A stretch of 64,000 bases of DNA from Candidatus Gastranaerophilales bacterium (lineage in GTDB: Bacteria > Cyanobacteriota > Vampirovibrionia > Gastranaerophilales > Gastranaerophilaceae). This document shows, piece after piece, positions 10,262 through 18,151 of the stretch; positions within the stretch are counted from its first letter, which is position 1, and every line of letters begins with the position of its first letter. The translations under genes were made by a program, and so were the position numbers. Below the pieces are notes generated by a model. The model was not told the origin of the DNA and searched no databases. It saw nothing but the letters and a program-made list of their open reading frames with translations. The stretch lies in NCBI GenBank assembly GCA_947625305.1, contig CANQNW010000010.1:1-64000 (forward strand), read 5' to 3'.

Positions 10262-11086
10262 ATGAAAATTAACGGTAATTACTCAAATATATATTTTTGT
10301 GCAAAGAACAAAAAAACAAGAAATACTGATGATATAGCAAGGCTTGCAAAAAAGACTTTCCCTATTTTAAGTTCTACACATATAAGAATGTATAATAGCG
10401 GTAATACTACTACATTTAATAAAAAAATATTAATTGACAAACTGGCAGGTCAAATATCAAAATCAAGGGAAGTAAGTTCATACACCCAAATTCAATATCC
10501 ATACTCAAATAAACTTACGGCAATAAATAATTCCAAAGTCGGAAATTGTTATGAAATGGCAATATCCGTACTTGCAGGATTAATTTCAAACGGATTATAT
10601 AATTCTAAACAAGGTTCATTATCAGTAAACTCTGAAGTTATAAATAAACACACAGGCAAAGTCGAATTTGAATTATCGGATAGAATAGACCACAGTGCAG
10701 CCATTACAACCATTGACGGAACAAATTCGTTTGACGAAAAAAATATACTTATTATTGATCCTTGGATAGGATTTTGCGGGAACATAGCAAAAGCAAGAGA
10801 AGAATATAAAAAAGTATTTGATGAAGAATGCAAAAAAAATGAAGCAAAAGCAAGGGCTGCCTTTGCGCTTAAACAGTCTGTAAAGTACGATAAAATTATA
10901 AATGTTGATGATTATGACGTACGGTCAAAGTTTTTCTTCAATTATTACGAAAATTACACGGAAGAAGAAATGAAAATAATGGAAAAAGGACTGCTTCAAG
11001 ACTATAAAGGACTTGTTAAGAAGCCTCAAAATAATCGAGCCACTGGCGGACAATATGTTCAGGATACTTCTTCAGTTCAAACATAA
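10262..11086 (+). CDS. Possible papain-like/transglutaminase-like protein, unknown
   Basis: A 274-aa protein with no signal peptide or membrane segment. It has Cys96 in KVGNCYEMA, His144 in DHSAAI and Asp166 in IIDPWIGFCG, in the order and rough spacing of a papain-like or YopT-like Cys-His-Asp triad; Gly-Asn before the Cys and Asp-Pro at the last motif strengthen this. Bacterial proteins of this layout include secreted effectors and toxins, but that role is inference. The first 15 residues (MKINGNYSNIYFCAK) partly resemble the N-termini of other unknown proteins in the window. The last 71 bases overlap the convergent HNH gene. Confidence 0.5.
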   Translation: MKINGNYSNIYFCAKNKKTRNTDDIARLAKKTFPILSSTHIRMYNSGNTTTFNKKILIDKLAGQISKSREVSSYTQIQYPYSNKLTAINNSKVGNCYEMAISVLAGLISNGLYNSKQGSLSVNSEVINKHTGKVEFELSDRIDHSAAITTIDGTNSFDEKNILIIDPWIGFCGNIAKAREEYKKVFDEECKKNEAKARAAFALKQSVKYDKIINVDDYDVRSKFFFNYYENYTEEEMKIMEKGLLQDYKGLVKKPQNNRATGGQYVQDTSSVQT

Positions 11087-11528
11087 GATAATCTTTAGGT
11101 CTATAGGGACGGCGCAGAAGTTTCATTCTTGCTTCTTTAGGAGTTCTATCCGCTTTTTTTTGATTACATTCTCTGCAGCAAGCAACAATATTTTCCCAAA
11201 TATCGGGTCCAAGGCGGGATTTAGGGTATACATGGTCTAAGGTCAATTCATCTGCGGGGAATTTTTTCCCGCAATATTGACATACAAATTCATCGCGAAC
11301 AAGAATATTTTCTCTGCAAAAAGGCAGTTCCTGATAAGGGACTGCCAATCTATAAGTTAATTTAATAACGTTAGGAATTAATATATTTTCAATTCTAATC
11401 ATACTATCTATATCATTCAGCCGTCTTGCGTTAACGGCTTTTCCCTTCATCAAAAGTATTAATGCCCGTTTCCAGCTGCATATATTTATGGGTCTACATT
11501 CAAAATCAAGCAATAATACTTTATTCAT
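11016..11528 (-). CDS. HNH endonuclease
   Basis: A 170-aa protein. The N-terminal part reads VLLLDFECRPINICSWKRAL, the familiar leader of the cyanobacterial-type HNH family. The zinc-binding HNH core follows: CQYCGKKF, LTLDHVYPKSRLG (Asp-His catalytic pair) and CCRECNQKKADR. Some members are stand-alone nucleases of unknown biological role. The ATG at 11528 is preceded by AGGAG at 5 bases; the 12 extra upstream codons lie before that site. Its 3' end overlaps the gene at 10262-11086 by 71 bases, which is unusually long. Confidence 0.88.
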   Translation of the reverse strand: MNKVLLLDFECRPINICSWKRALILLMKGKAVNARRLNDIDSMIRIENILIPNVIKLTYRLAVPYQELPFCRENILVRDEFVCQYCGKKFPADELTLDHVYPKSRLGPDIWENIVACCRECNQKKADRTPKEARMKLLRRPYRPKDYLMFELKKYPEHIVRQWLDYFEAS

Positions 11529-11606
11529 ATAAACTCCTACACTTGTAGTATTCCCGTTTTTCAATAAAATTAAACAATTTCAGAACTTTTATGCGATAAT
11601 AAAGTT

Positions 11607-12158
11607 ATGAGTAAACCTTCATTAACAGAAATATATAAAATATATTTTTTAATAGGAATACAGCTTCTTGGCGGGGGTTATGTAATTCTTCCTCTGCTTC
11701 AAAAATATCTTGTTGAAGAAAGAAAATGGCTGAGCGAAGAAGAATTAATTGATTATTTTGCCGTAAGCCAATGTATCCCCGGGATTATCGCAGGCAATAT
11801 TGCAATGTTTTCAGGCTATAAAGCAAGGAAATCATTAGGCGCATTAACGGCAATTATTGGGCTTATTACACCCTCCTTTTTTGCAATAATAATTCTTGCC
11901 AATATATTAATTAATTTTACCGATAATATTTACGTTCAAAAAGCATTTTGGGGAATAAGAATTTCTGTTATAGTGCTTATTTTAATTACCGTTAAAGAAA
12001 TGTGGAGTAAAAGTGTAAACTCGAAATTTACATATATATTATTTTTTATAATACTTTTACTGTTAATTTTATTACCTGTTTCGCCTGCATTTATAATTAT
12101 AATAGCTGCTTTAACGGCATTCTTTTATTCAAAAATAGGAGAAAAGAAAAATGCTTAA
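11607..12158 (+). CDS. Chromate transporter, short chain, first half
   Basis: A 183-aa membrane protein of the CHR family. The N-terminal signature is GIQLLGGGYVILPLLQKYLV (~17-36), followed by LSEEELIDYFAVSQCIPG (~40-57) and four or five hydrophobic segments. Short CHR proteins work as paired halves that together form one transporter for chromate or a related anion. The second half starts inside the end of this gene (8-base overlap), so they are translated together. The natural substrate may not be chromate. Confidence 0.88.
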   Translation: MSKPSLTEIYKIYFLIGIQLLGGGYVILPLLQKYLVEERKWLSEEELIDYFAVSQCIPGIIAGNIAMFSGYKARKSLGALTAIIGLITPSFFAIIILANILINFTDNIYVQKAFWGIRISVIVLILITVKEMWSKSVNSKFTYILFFIILLLLILLPVSPAFIIIIAALTAFFYSKIGEKKNA

Positions 12159-12708
12159 ATTATATTTTCTTCTGTATTATGAATTTTTTAAAATCGGAAT
12201 TTTTGCGATTGGCGGAGGTTATGCAACATTACCATTTTTATACTATGTACAAAGTCAATATAATTGGTTCGGTCTTGAGGAATTAACAAATATGATAGCC
12301 GTATCAAATATAACTCCGGGTCCAATCGGAATAAATATGGCAACATATACAGGCTTTACAACTGCAGGAATTATAGGCTCTATTATAACAACAATCGCAA
12401 TAATTACGGCTCCTTTTATAATTGCTGTTGTAATTATGAAATTAATAAATAAATTTAAATCCTGCAAAGAAATAAACTATATATTTAACGGATTAAGACC
12501 TGCCTCGTGCGCACTTTTAATTTCAATAGGTTTAAAACTTTTATATCAAAGTATAACTTATAACAAAGCGGAATGGTCATTTCCCGTTCAATTCGATTAT
12601 CATGCAATACTTTTATTTATAATATTAATACTGCCGTTTTCTTTTATGAAAAAAAGACCTTTATTAGTAATATTGACGGGGGCTGCAGGCGGAATTATTT
12701 TAAGCTGA
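12151..12708 (+). CDS. Chromate transporter, short chain, second half
   Basis: A 185-aa partner of the preceding gene. It carries the same family signature in a second version: FKIGIFAIGGGYATLPFLYY (~11-30) and LTNMIAVSNITPGPIGINMA (~46-65), then about five hydrophobic segments. The two halves differ enough to be distinct antiparallel subunits, as known for short-chain CHR pairs. No regulator is adjacent. The spacer after the gene (12709-12814) is AT-rich with no clear terminator. Confidence 0.88.
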   Translation: MLKLYFLLYYEFFKIGIFAIGGGYATLPFLYYVQSQYNWFGLEELTNMIAVSNITPGPIGINMATYTGFTTAGIIGSIITTIAIITAPFIIAVVIMKLINKFKSCKEINYIFNGLRPASCALLISIGLKLLYQSITYNKAEWSFPVQFDYHAILLFIILILPFSFMKKRPLLVILTGAAGGIILS

Positions 12709-12814
12709 TGTTAAGAAATGTTAACAAAAAAGAGACAATAGTAAATTTTTAAACAGCAAATGTTTTTATATAAATGTGGGTTAGTTTAAAAATTTAATAT
12801 GGTGGAGGTTAGTT

Positions 12815-13483
12815 ATGACAGTTTCTTTTCAAAACGGAAGTTTCTTAGGCGGAAGCGCATCAGCAGGTACTTATACAGTTAACGGCGGTGTAACTGCAGC
12901 AAGTTTATACAATACTGATGCATTAGATAAAAGATATGATTATCAGGATACAAAAGAAGGTTATGAAATTGGTTATGCAGGTAAAGATGCAGCTTTAAAT
13001 ACAAAAATTTCAAATGTTTGCACATATTTAAAACAAGGCAAAGAAGATAGAGCCATTGAAGCATACCAAGCATTATTAGATGAAATTTCAACTCAAGAAA
13101 GATATGCGGTAATCGCACAAAATGAATCACAGTTAAAAGCAATAGCAAAAGAATTAATACAGTCAAACTTAGAAGACGGTCAAACTCTTGAAGATTATAT
13201 CAGAGCAAATACGGCAAACAATTTTCAAAGAGGCTTTGAAATCAACTGGGACGGCGATAAAGCAACAGAAGAAGATGTATTAAAAACAATGTGTGACTTA
13301 GATGAAACAACAAGATTTGAAGGCCTTGAAAGAGCAGGCGGTAAGGTTTGTAAGGCAGGGGTTGGCGCAGCAGGCGGTGCAGCAGCTGGTGCTGCAATAG
13401 GAGCCATCTTTGGCGGTATCGGGGCTGTACCCGGTGCAATAGTCGGAGGTATTATTGGTTTCGTAGGCGGTTTGTTTGTATAA
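12815..13483 (+). CDS. Glycine-zipper protein, unknown
   Basis: A 222-aa protein with a strong GGTGGAGG ribosome binding site before the ATG. The N-terminus is Gly/Ser/Thr-rich, with no signal peptide. The middle (~50-165) is helical and charged. The last ~45 residues are a long glycine zipper (GVGAAGGAAAGAAIGAIFGG and a GAIVGGIIGFVGG tail) capable of forming a membrane hairpin. The layout, a soluble body plus a C-terminal Gly-zipper, is seen in bacteriocin-like and surface-associated proteins, but no named family is recognised. A bidirectional terminator follows at 13506. Confidence 0.7.
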   Translation: MTVSFQNGSFLGGSASAGTYTVNGGVTAASLYNTDALDKRYDYQDTKEGYEIGYAGKDAALNTKISNVCTYLKQGKEDRAIEAYQALLDEISTQERYAVIAQNESQLKAIAKELIQSNLEDGQTLEDYIRANTANNFQRGFEINWDGDKATEEDVLKTMCDLDETTRFEGLERAGGKVCKAGVGAAGGAAAGAAIGAIFGGIGAVPGAIVGGIIGFVGGLFV

Positions 13484-13505
13484 GATTAACTCATCATTAA
13501 TAAAG

Positions 13506-13538
13506 AAAAAAGACGGTATCCATCAGCCGTCTTTTTTT
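13506..13538. terminator. Bidirectional intrinsic terminator
   Basis: Stem AAAAAAGACGG (13506-13516) pairs with CCGTCTTTTTTT (13527-13538) around a 10-base loop, giving a T-tract on both strands. It ends the gene at 12815 on + and cysE on -, whose stop codon lies inside the stem. Confidence 0.85.
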
Positions 13539-14179
13539 ATTGTATTTATTTCATCTTTTAAATCTTCTATCTCATATTTTAGCCTGTTTAACTGGCATGT
13601 AACGGGGTCAGGGATTCTATTGTGCATTAACTGACCTTGTATTAAAAGTTTTTGTTTGACAATTCTGCCCGGCACTCCAACAACTGTTGAATCTTCAGGA
13701 ACATTATCAACTACAACAGAGCCTGCACCTATCCTTGAATTAGAACCTATTTCAATATTGCCTAAAATTTTAGCACCCGAGCCTACAACAATATTATTAC
13801 CCAAGGTGGGATGTCTTTTTCCGTGTTCATTACCTGTTCCTCCAAGAGTAACACCCTGATACAATAATACATCATCGCCTATTACAGCAGTTGCACCTAT
13901 TACAACTCCCATTCCGTGGTCAATAAAAAATCTTCTTCCTATTCTTGCTGATGGATGGATTTCAATCCCCGTTAAAAACCTTGATATATTTGATATTATT
14001 CTCGGGATTAAAGGTATTTTCCAGTAATTAAGCTTATGAGCAATCCTATGCAGAATAAGAGCATGAAGCCCCGGGTAGCAGAATAGAACTTCTAAAATAT
14101 TTTCCGCCGCAGGGTCTTTTTCGTAGATAGTATTTATATCCTCTTTTATTTGAGAAAATACTTTCTTTAATAAACGCAT
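13523..14179 (-). CDS. cysE: Serine O-acetyltransferase
   Basis: A 218-aa cytoplasmic enzyme that makes O-acetylserine from serine and acetyl-CoA, the first step of cysteine synthesis. The short form lacks the long N-terminal domain of E. coli CysE. A left-handed beta-helix of hexapeptide repeats covers about 65-180 ([20 protein letters not shown] with the catalytic His; [10 protein letters not shown] with a second active-site His). A coiled tail ends at the terminator stem. It lies 3 bases downstream of tyrS in the same transcript. Confidence 0.95.
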   Translation of the reverse strand: MRLLKKVFSQIKEDINTIYEKDPAAENILEVLFCYPGLHALILHRIAHKLNYWKIPLIPRIISNISRFLTGIEIHPSARIGRRFFIDHGMGVVIGATAVIGDDVLLYQGVTLGGTGNEHGKRHPTLGNNIVVGSGAKILGNIEIGSNSRIGAGSVVVDNVPEDSTVVGVPGRIVKQKLLIQGQLMHNRIPDPVTCQLNRLKYEIEDLKDEINTIKKDG

Positions 14180-14182
14180 TTA

Positions 14183-15406
14183 TTAAATACCTTTTATAAA
14201 TTTTCTTTTTCCATATTGAACTGTAACAGGAAGCATTGATTTTGTAATTAAGAAATTAGGATTAGCCTGCTTTTCGGAATTAACTTTTAAAGCACCTGCC
14301 TGAGCAAGTCTTTTAATTTCGCCTCTGCTTAAGGATTTATCAAAATCAGAAATAAAATCTATTAAAGTAATATCATTTTCAATTTTAACCTCGGGCAGGT
14401 CAGAGGGGATTTCTTTATTTTGAACAACCTTAATAAAATTAGCCTGAGCCTCATCCGCTGATTGCTTGCCATTATACATTTCCGTAATCATATATGCAAG
14501 TTTCATTTTAATATCTCTCGGATTAGAAGTTTTTAATTGTTCTTCAATTTGCTTTAATTCATCATTTGAAATTTCGGTTAAAAGTGCAAAATATTTAACA
14601 ATTAAATTATCCGAAATAGACATTAATTTGCCGTACATATCGTTAGGGGTATCCGTAAGCGATATACAATGCTGAGGGAAGGATTTAGACATTTTAACAA
14701 CCCCGTCCGTTCCTTCTAATAAAGGTAAGAGCATAACCATTTGAGGATGTTCTTTTCCGTATGCGGATTGGATTTCTCTTCCGAGAAGATTATTAAATCT
14801 TTGGTCAGTTCCGCCAAGTTCAATATCCGCATCAATAACTACACTGTCATAAGCCTGCATTAACGGGTAGAAAAATTCGTGAACAGAGATGGGTCTATTT
14901 TCGGCATATCTTTTAGCAAAATCATCTCTTGTCATAATTTGAGCAACGGTTACCTTCGATGCCAGTTTCAACATATCAACGAAGTTAAGATTAAACAGCC
15001 AATCCGCATTATTCCTTATTTCTGCTTTATTTACATCAACAACTTTAGAAATTTGGTCAAAGTAAGTCTTAGCATTTTCTTCAACCTGCTCTTTTGTTAA
15101 ACTCGGGCGGGTATCGGATTTGCCGGAGGGATCGCCTATCATAGCAGTACCGCCGCCAACAATTAATATTATTTGATGACCTAAATCTTGAAATTGTTTA
15201 ATTTTACGCATTACAACAGTATGCCCCAAGTGCAGATCGGGTCTTGATGGATCCATTCCCAGTTTTATTCTTAACGGTTTATTTTCTTCTTTTGATTTTT
15301 GAAGTTTTAAAGCTAATTCTTCAATACCGCCGGGTAAAACTTCTGCGCCTCTTGCTAAAATTGATGCTTGATTTAAATATTCTTCTTTTATTTTAATTGT
15401 TTCCAT
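14183..15406 (-). CDS. tyrS: Tyrosyl-tRNA synthetase
   Basis: A 407-aa class I aminoacyl-tRNA synthetase. The HIGH signature appears as HLGH in DPSRPDLHLGHT (~52-63). The KMSKS motif is intact in VVKMSKSF (~230-237). A C-terminal S4 RNA-binding domain (LSRGEIKRLAQAGALKVN) follows. The ATG at 15406 has AGGTGG before it; the GTG three codons upstream would consume that site. tyrS and cysE form a two-gene operon on the minus strand. No T-box or other leader was seen upstream. Confidence 0.96.
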   Translation of the reverse strand: METIKIKEEYLNQASILARGAEVLPGGIEELALKLQKSKEENKPLRIKLGMDPSRPDLHLGHTVVMRKIKQFQDLGHQIILIVGGGTAMIGDPSGKSDTRPSLTKEQVEENAKTYFDQISKVVDVNKAEIRNNADWLFNLNFVDMLKLASKVTVAQIMTRDDFAKRYAENRPISVHEFFYPLMQAYDSVVIDADIELGGTDQRFNNLLGREIQSAYGKEHPQMVMLLPLLEGTDGVVKMSKSFPQHCISLTDTPNDMYGKLMSISDNLIVKYFALLTEISNDELKQIEEQLKTSNPRDIKMKLAYMITEMYNGKQSADEAQANFIKVVQNKEIPSDLPEVKIENDITLIDFISDFDKSLSRGEIKRLAQAGALKVNSEKQANPNFLITKSMLPVTVQYGKRKFIKGI

Positions 15407-15452
15407 TTTTTCCACCTATCTGTTACGAGTATTATTACAGAAAAAAAACAAT

Positions 15453-15482
15453 AAAAAAAGTCCGAGAAAAATCTCGGACTTT
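15453..15482 (-). terminator. Intrinsic terminator
   Basis: Perfect 11-base stem AAAGTCCGAGA/TCTCGGACTTT with an AAAA loop and a T-tract on the minus strand, downstream of the winged-helix gene at 15500-15697 and upstream of tyrS. Confidence 0.88.
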
Positions 15483-15499
15483 AAACTTAATATTTAATA

Positions 15500-15697
15500 C
15501 TAAACTAATTTAACGTTAGTTGAAGTACCTTTTTTAGTCATTTCAACTTTGCCTTCTCTTGCTAACCAGCCTAAGCCTAATTCAGCAAAATTTGCCTTTA
15601 AATCTAAATCTTTTTTCATTTTAGCGATGGTTGTTTCGCCGTTTTCATTTAAATAATTCCAGATTTGTCCTGCTGTTTCGCCTATCATTTCCATCAT
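15500..15697 (-). CDS. Winged helix-turn-helix domain protein (DUF2582-like)
   Basis: A 65-aa protein. IGETAGQIWNYLNENGETTI, a recognition region (LKANFAELGLGWLAREGKV) and a short wing (EMTKKGTSTNVKL) match the small stand-alone winged-helix family often listed as DUF2582. No effector domain is present. The longer reading frame starts 19 codons upstream, but AAAGGAG sits directly before the ATG at 15697, which decides the start. It has its own terminator. DNA targets are unknown. Confidence 0.82.
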   Translation of the reverse strand: MMEMIGETAGQIWNYLNENGETTIAKMKKDLDLKANFAELGLGWLAREGKVEMTKKGTSTNVKLV

Positions 15698-15790
15698 GTA
15701 ATTCTCCTTTGTTCGTAATACTATTAACATTTCAACCATGTAATGTATAATCATAGTATAGTACAGATAACATAGGTTGTAAAGAATAAA

Positions 15791-16282
15791 ATGATAAAAG
15801 GAAAAGTTTGGAAATACTCTGATAATATAGATACGGATGTAATTATACCTGCCCGTTATTTAAATACTGCAGACGAAAAAGAACTCGCTAAACATTGCAT
15901 GGAGGATATTGATAAAACCTTTGCAAATGAAGTACAAAAGTCAGATATAATTGTAGCGGGAGAAAATTTCGGGTGCGGTTCATCGCGTGAACATGCCCCT
16001 ATCGCAATTAAAGCATCAGGAATAAGCCTTGTTATAGCAAAAAGTTTTGCAAGAATTTTTTACCGCAACTCAATTAATATCGGACTTGCAATACTTGAAC
16101 ATCCATATTTATCTGATGAATGCTCAAAAAATGATATTTTAGAATTTGACCTGGCTAAAGGGTTCGTAAAAAATCTGACAACAGGAAAAGAATATACATG
16201 TAACAAGTTCCCTGACGAAATCCAAAATTTGATTAATGCAGGCGGATTAATTAATTATACGAAAGAAAAATTACATAAATAA
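15791..16282 (+). CDS. leuD: 3-isopropylmalate dehydratase, small subunit
   Basis: A 163-aa aconitase-swivel-domain subunit of isopropylmalate isomerase (leucine synthesis). It has the family opening [20 protein letters not shown] and the substrate-recognition loop [15 protein letters not shown] (~57-71). The short length with this N-terminus is typical of the archaeal/cyanobacterial-type LeuD rather than the 200-aa proteobacterial one. No leuC is in the window, so the large subunit must be encoded elsewhere. A terminator follows directly. Confidence 0.93.
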   Translation: MIKGKVWKYSDNIDTDVIIPARYLNTADEKELAKHCMEDIDKTFANEVQKSDIIVAGENFGCGSSREHAPIAIKASGISLVIAKSFARIFYRNSINIGLAILEHPYLSDECSKNDILEFDLAKGFVKNLTTGKEYTCNKFPDEIQNLINAGGLINYTKEKLHK

Positions 16283-16309
16283 AAAGAGTCCCAAAATGGG
16301 ACTCTTTTT
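16282..16309. terminator. Bidirectional intrinsic terminator
   Basis: GAGTCCCA (16286-16293) and TGGGACTC (16297-16304) form the stem, flanked by A and T runs on both sides; it serves leuD on + and the hibernation factor gene on -. Confidence 0.9.
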
Positions 16310-16322
16310 ATATCAAACTTAA

Positions 16323-16682
16323 TTATTCGGCAACTGTTTCTTCTTCAGGTAATTTATCCGTTCTGATAGATGCATTTTTAGAACCTGAAATTTGTTTTTC
16401 TTTGAATTTTTTTACCTGTCTGTTTAATTTATCTGCAACAAGATCAAGACTTGCATACATAGATTCTGCATTTTCTTCAGCCTTAACCGAGCCTGAAACA
16501 AACTTACAAATGACCTCTGCAGTATGACTTTGAGAAACAGAAGGATTTTTTATAACACTTAAGACCACATCAATAGATTGAATTTGGTCATAATGATTCA
16601 TAACCTTTCCGATTTTTTCTTCCGCATACGAACGAATAGCATCCGTAATTTCAATGTTACGCCCTTTAACAATAATGCGCAT
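16323..16682 (-). CDS. hpf: Ribosome hibernation promoting factor, short form
   Basis: A 119-aa S30AE/HPF protein that binds the 30S subunit in stationary phase. The sequence shows MRIIVKGRNIEITDAIRSYA, then SVSQSHTAEVICKFVSG, and ADKLNRQVKKFKEK at the end of the fold. The C-terminal dimerisation domain of long HPF is absent; a 20-residue acidic tail replaces it, so the protein probably acts like HPF/YfiA (or requires another factor for 100S formation). The start is set by GGAGG before the ATG at 16682. Confidence 0.9.
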   Translation of the reverse strand: MRIIVKGRNIEITDAIRSYAEEKIGKVMNHYDQIQSIDVVLSVIKNPSVSQSHTAEVICKFVSGSVKAEENAESMYASLDLVADKLNRQVKKFKEKQISGSKNASIRTDKLPEEETVAE

Positions 16683-16812
16683 TAATTCTGCCTCCATAAT
16701 TTATCTACTTAGATATTATACCCTATTTAAGGCATGTTTTAAACCCGCTTATTAAAATTTATTTTTAAAAATATTAAAGAATGATATAATTTAAATGAGA
16801 AAAGGATAAAAT

Positions 16813-17772
16813 ATGAATAATTATTCTATTGGAATAGATTTAGGCGGAACAAAGATTTTAACGGGTATTGTCAATAAAAAGACAGGCGAAGTTATATCTT
16901 TTATTAAGAAAAAGACTAAAAAAGACAAAGGTGCAGAAAAAATAGTACAAAAGATAATAAATTCAATAAATGAAGTACTTGAAAATTCACAAATAAATCC
17001 TTCTGAAATAGATAATATAGGAATAGGGGTAGCAGGTCAGATAGACAGAGAAAAAGGGATAATAATAAATGCCCCTAATATAGATTTAAATAATATAGAA
17101 TTAAAAAAAATACTGGAAAAAGAATTTAATAAACCCGTATATCTCGGAAATGACGTTGAGATTGCCACAATCGGCGAAATGTACTTTGGTGCAGGCAAAG
17201 GCGAAAAAGATTATGTTTGCATATTTGTAGGGACAGGGATAGGCTCAGGCATAGTACAAGATGGCAGACTAAGATACGGTACAACAGGTACGGCAGGCGA
17301 GATAGGACATATAATAGTAGATATCGGGGGCCGTTCCTGCGGATGCGGAGGCTGCGGATGTCTTGAGGCATATGCATCAAGATTAGCAATTGAAAAACGA
17401 ATTATCGGCGCATTAAAAAAAGGCAGACACTCTGATATTGAGAACTATCTGAAAGAAGATAAACCGATAAAAACAAGCATGATAAAAAAATCACTAGATA
17501 ATAAAGATGAACTTGTAACGCAGATAATAAATGAGGCCTCAGAATACTTAGCATCAGGCTTAGCCAGTGTAATTAATTTTTATAATCCCGCTTTAATAAT
17601 ACTCGGGGGAGGGTTAATGAATGCGATTGATTATTTCTATGAACATTCAATAGAGATAGCCAAAATTAAATCATTGCCGACCCCTTCTAAATCGATAAGA
17701 TTTGCGAAAGCAAAACTTGGTGATTTTTCGGGAGTAATAGGTGCTTCTTTACTGTCAAAATACCGAGAATAA
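16813..17772 (+). CDS. glk: ROK-family glucokinase
   Basis: A 319-aa sugar kinase. The phosphate-binding DLGGTK is at residues 8-13, the catalytic region GNDVEIATIGEMYFG at ~115-130, and the ROK zinc site CGCGGCGCLEAYAS (~176-189) shows four cysteines. It probably phosphorylates glucose, although ROK members also include N-acetylmannosamine and other hexose kinases. TATAAT at 16785-16790 is a likely -10 box, and AAAGGAT precedes the ATG. It is followed by the promoter of the structured RNA/tRNA unit. Confidence 0.9.
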   Translation: MNNYSIGIDLGGTKILTGIVNKKTGEVISFIKKKTKKDKGAEKIVQKIINSINEVLENSQINPSEIDNIGIGVAGQIDREKGIIINAPNIDLNNIELKKILEKEFNKPVYLGNDVEIATIGEMYFGAGKGEKDYVCIFVGTGIGSGIVQDGRLRYGTTGTAGEIGHIIVDIGGRSCGCGGCGCLEAYASRLAIEKRIIGALKKGRHSDIENYLKEDKPIKTSMIKKSLDNKDELVTQIINEASEYLASGLASVINFYNPALIILGGGLMNAIDYFYEHSIEIAKIKSLPTPSKSIRFAKAKLGDFSGVIGASLLSKYRE

Positions 17773-17777
17773 AAAAC

Positions 17778-17806
17778 TTGACTGAAAAAATTGTTAATGT
17801 TATTCT
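17778..17806 (+). promoter_or_regulatory. Sigma-70-type promoter of the RNA/tRNA-Met unit
   Basis: TTGACT at 17778-17783 and TATTCT at 17801-17806 with an exact 17-base spacer. Predicted transcription start is near 17813, 7 bases before the structured RNA. Confidence 0.65.
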
Positions 17807-17819
17807 AAAAATGTTAATT

Positions 17820-17904
17820 GGGCTTGTGGCACTCAGTAGGCGAAAAAGGTTGATAACCTTTTGAGGAGAGGTAGGTAGCGCAAAAGCTACCGCAGCATAA
17901 GTCC
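17820..17904 (+). ncRNA. tRNA-like three-way-junction RNA, unknown
   Basis: An 85-base element that folds by eye into a closed three-way junction. P1 is GGGCTTGTG (17820-17828) with CATAAGTCC (17896-17904), 9 pairs including two G-U. Hairpin 2 is AAAAGGTT-GAT-AACCTTTT (17844-17862). Hairpin 3 is GGTAGC-GCAAAA-GCTACC (17874-17891). Its first 11 bases are identical to the start of the tRNA-Met 16 bases downstream. Hairpin 2 can be read as an anticodon arm, but there is no T-loop (TTC), so it is not an ordinary tRNA. It could be a decayed tRNA duplicate, a processing element or an independent small RNA. Confidence 0.5.
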
Positions 17905-17920
17905 TTCATAAAAAACACTT

Positions 17921-17992
17921 GGGCTTGTGGCGCAGCGGTAGCGCAGAGGACTCATAATCCTTTGGTCGTAGGTTCGAATCCTACCGGGCCCA
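17921..17992 (+). tRNA. tRNA-Met (anticodon CAT)
   Basis: Acceptor GGGCTTG/CGGGCCC (with G-U pairs), D-arm GCGCAGCGGTAGCGC, anticodon loop CTCATAA and T-arm GTAGG-TTCGAAT-CCTAC. CCA is not encoded. Elongator Met versus Ile2 (lysidine-modified CAT) is not certain from the sequence. Confidence 0.93.
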
Positions 17993-18057
17993 GTTTTTAC
18001 GTTCAATTACCCTGTATTTTATTTTGTTGGCTTTTCATAAATATTATATTACTATTT

Positions 18058-18075
18058 TTGTTAACGAGTTAACAA
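18058..18075. promoter_or_regulatory. MarR operator, distal copy
   Basis: Perfect palindrome TTGTTAACGAGTTAACAA, 8-base arms with a 2-base centre, located upstream of the -35 box. A second copy with the same arms lies 63 bp downstream, centre to centre, close to six helical turns. Confidence 0.8.
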
Positions 18076-18090
18076 AAGTTCATCTTGGGA

Positions 18091-18121
18091 TTGACAGACT
18101 ATAAAAAAAGATAAATAATAT
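18091..18121 (+). promoter_or_regulatory. Promoter of the marR-metal efflux operon
   Basis: Perfect -35 TTGACA at 18091-18096. The -10 is less clear: TAATAT at 18116-18121 (19-base spacer) or TAAATA at 18112-18117 (15-base spacer). The proximal operator abuts or overlaps the -10 region. Confidence 0.6.
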
Positions 18122-18138
18122 TGTTAACAGGTTAACAA
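18121..18138. promoter_or_regulatory. MarR operator, proximal copy
   Basis: Perfect palindrome TTGTTAACAGGTTAACAA. It lies between the -10 region and the marR ATG, where bound repressor would block transcription start. Confidence 0.82.
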
Positions 18139-18151
18139 AATTGGAATTAAA

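Noticed and set aside
17820-17904. A second functional tRNA (Ile or Sec)
   Set aside because: It lacks the TTC T-loop, has no normal D-arm and too short an acceptor-to-anticodon geometry; kept only as tRNA-like.
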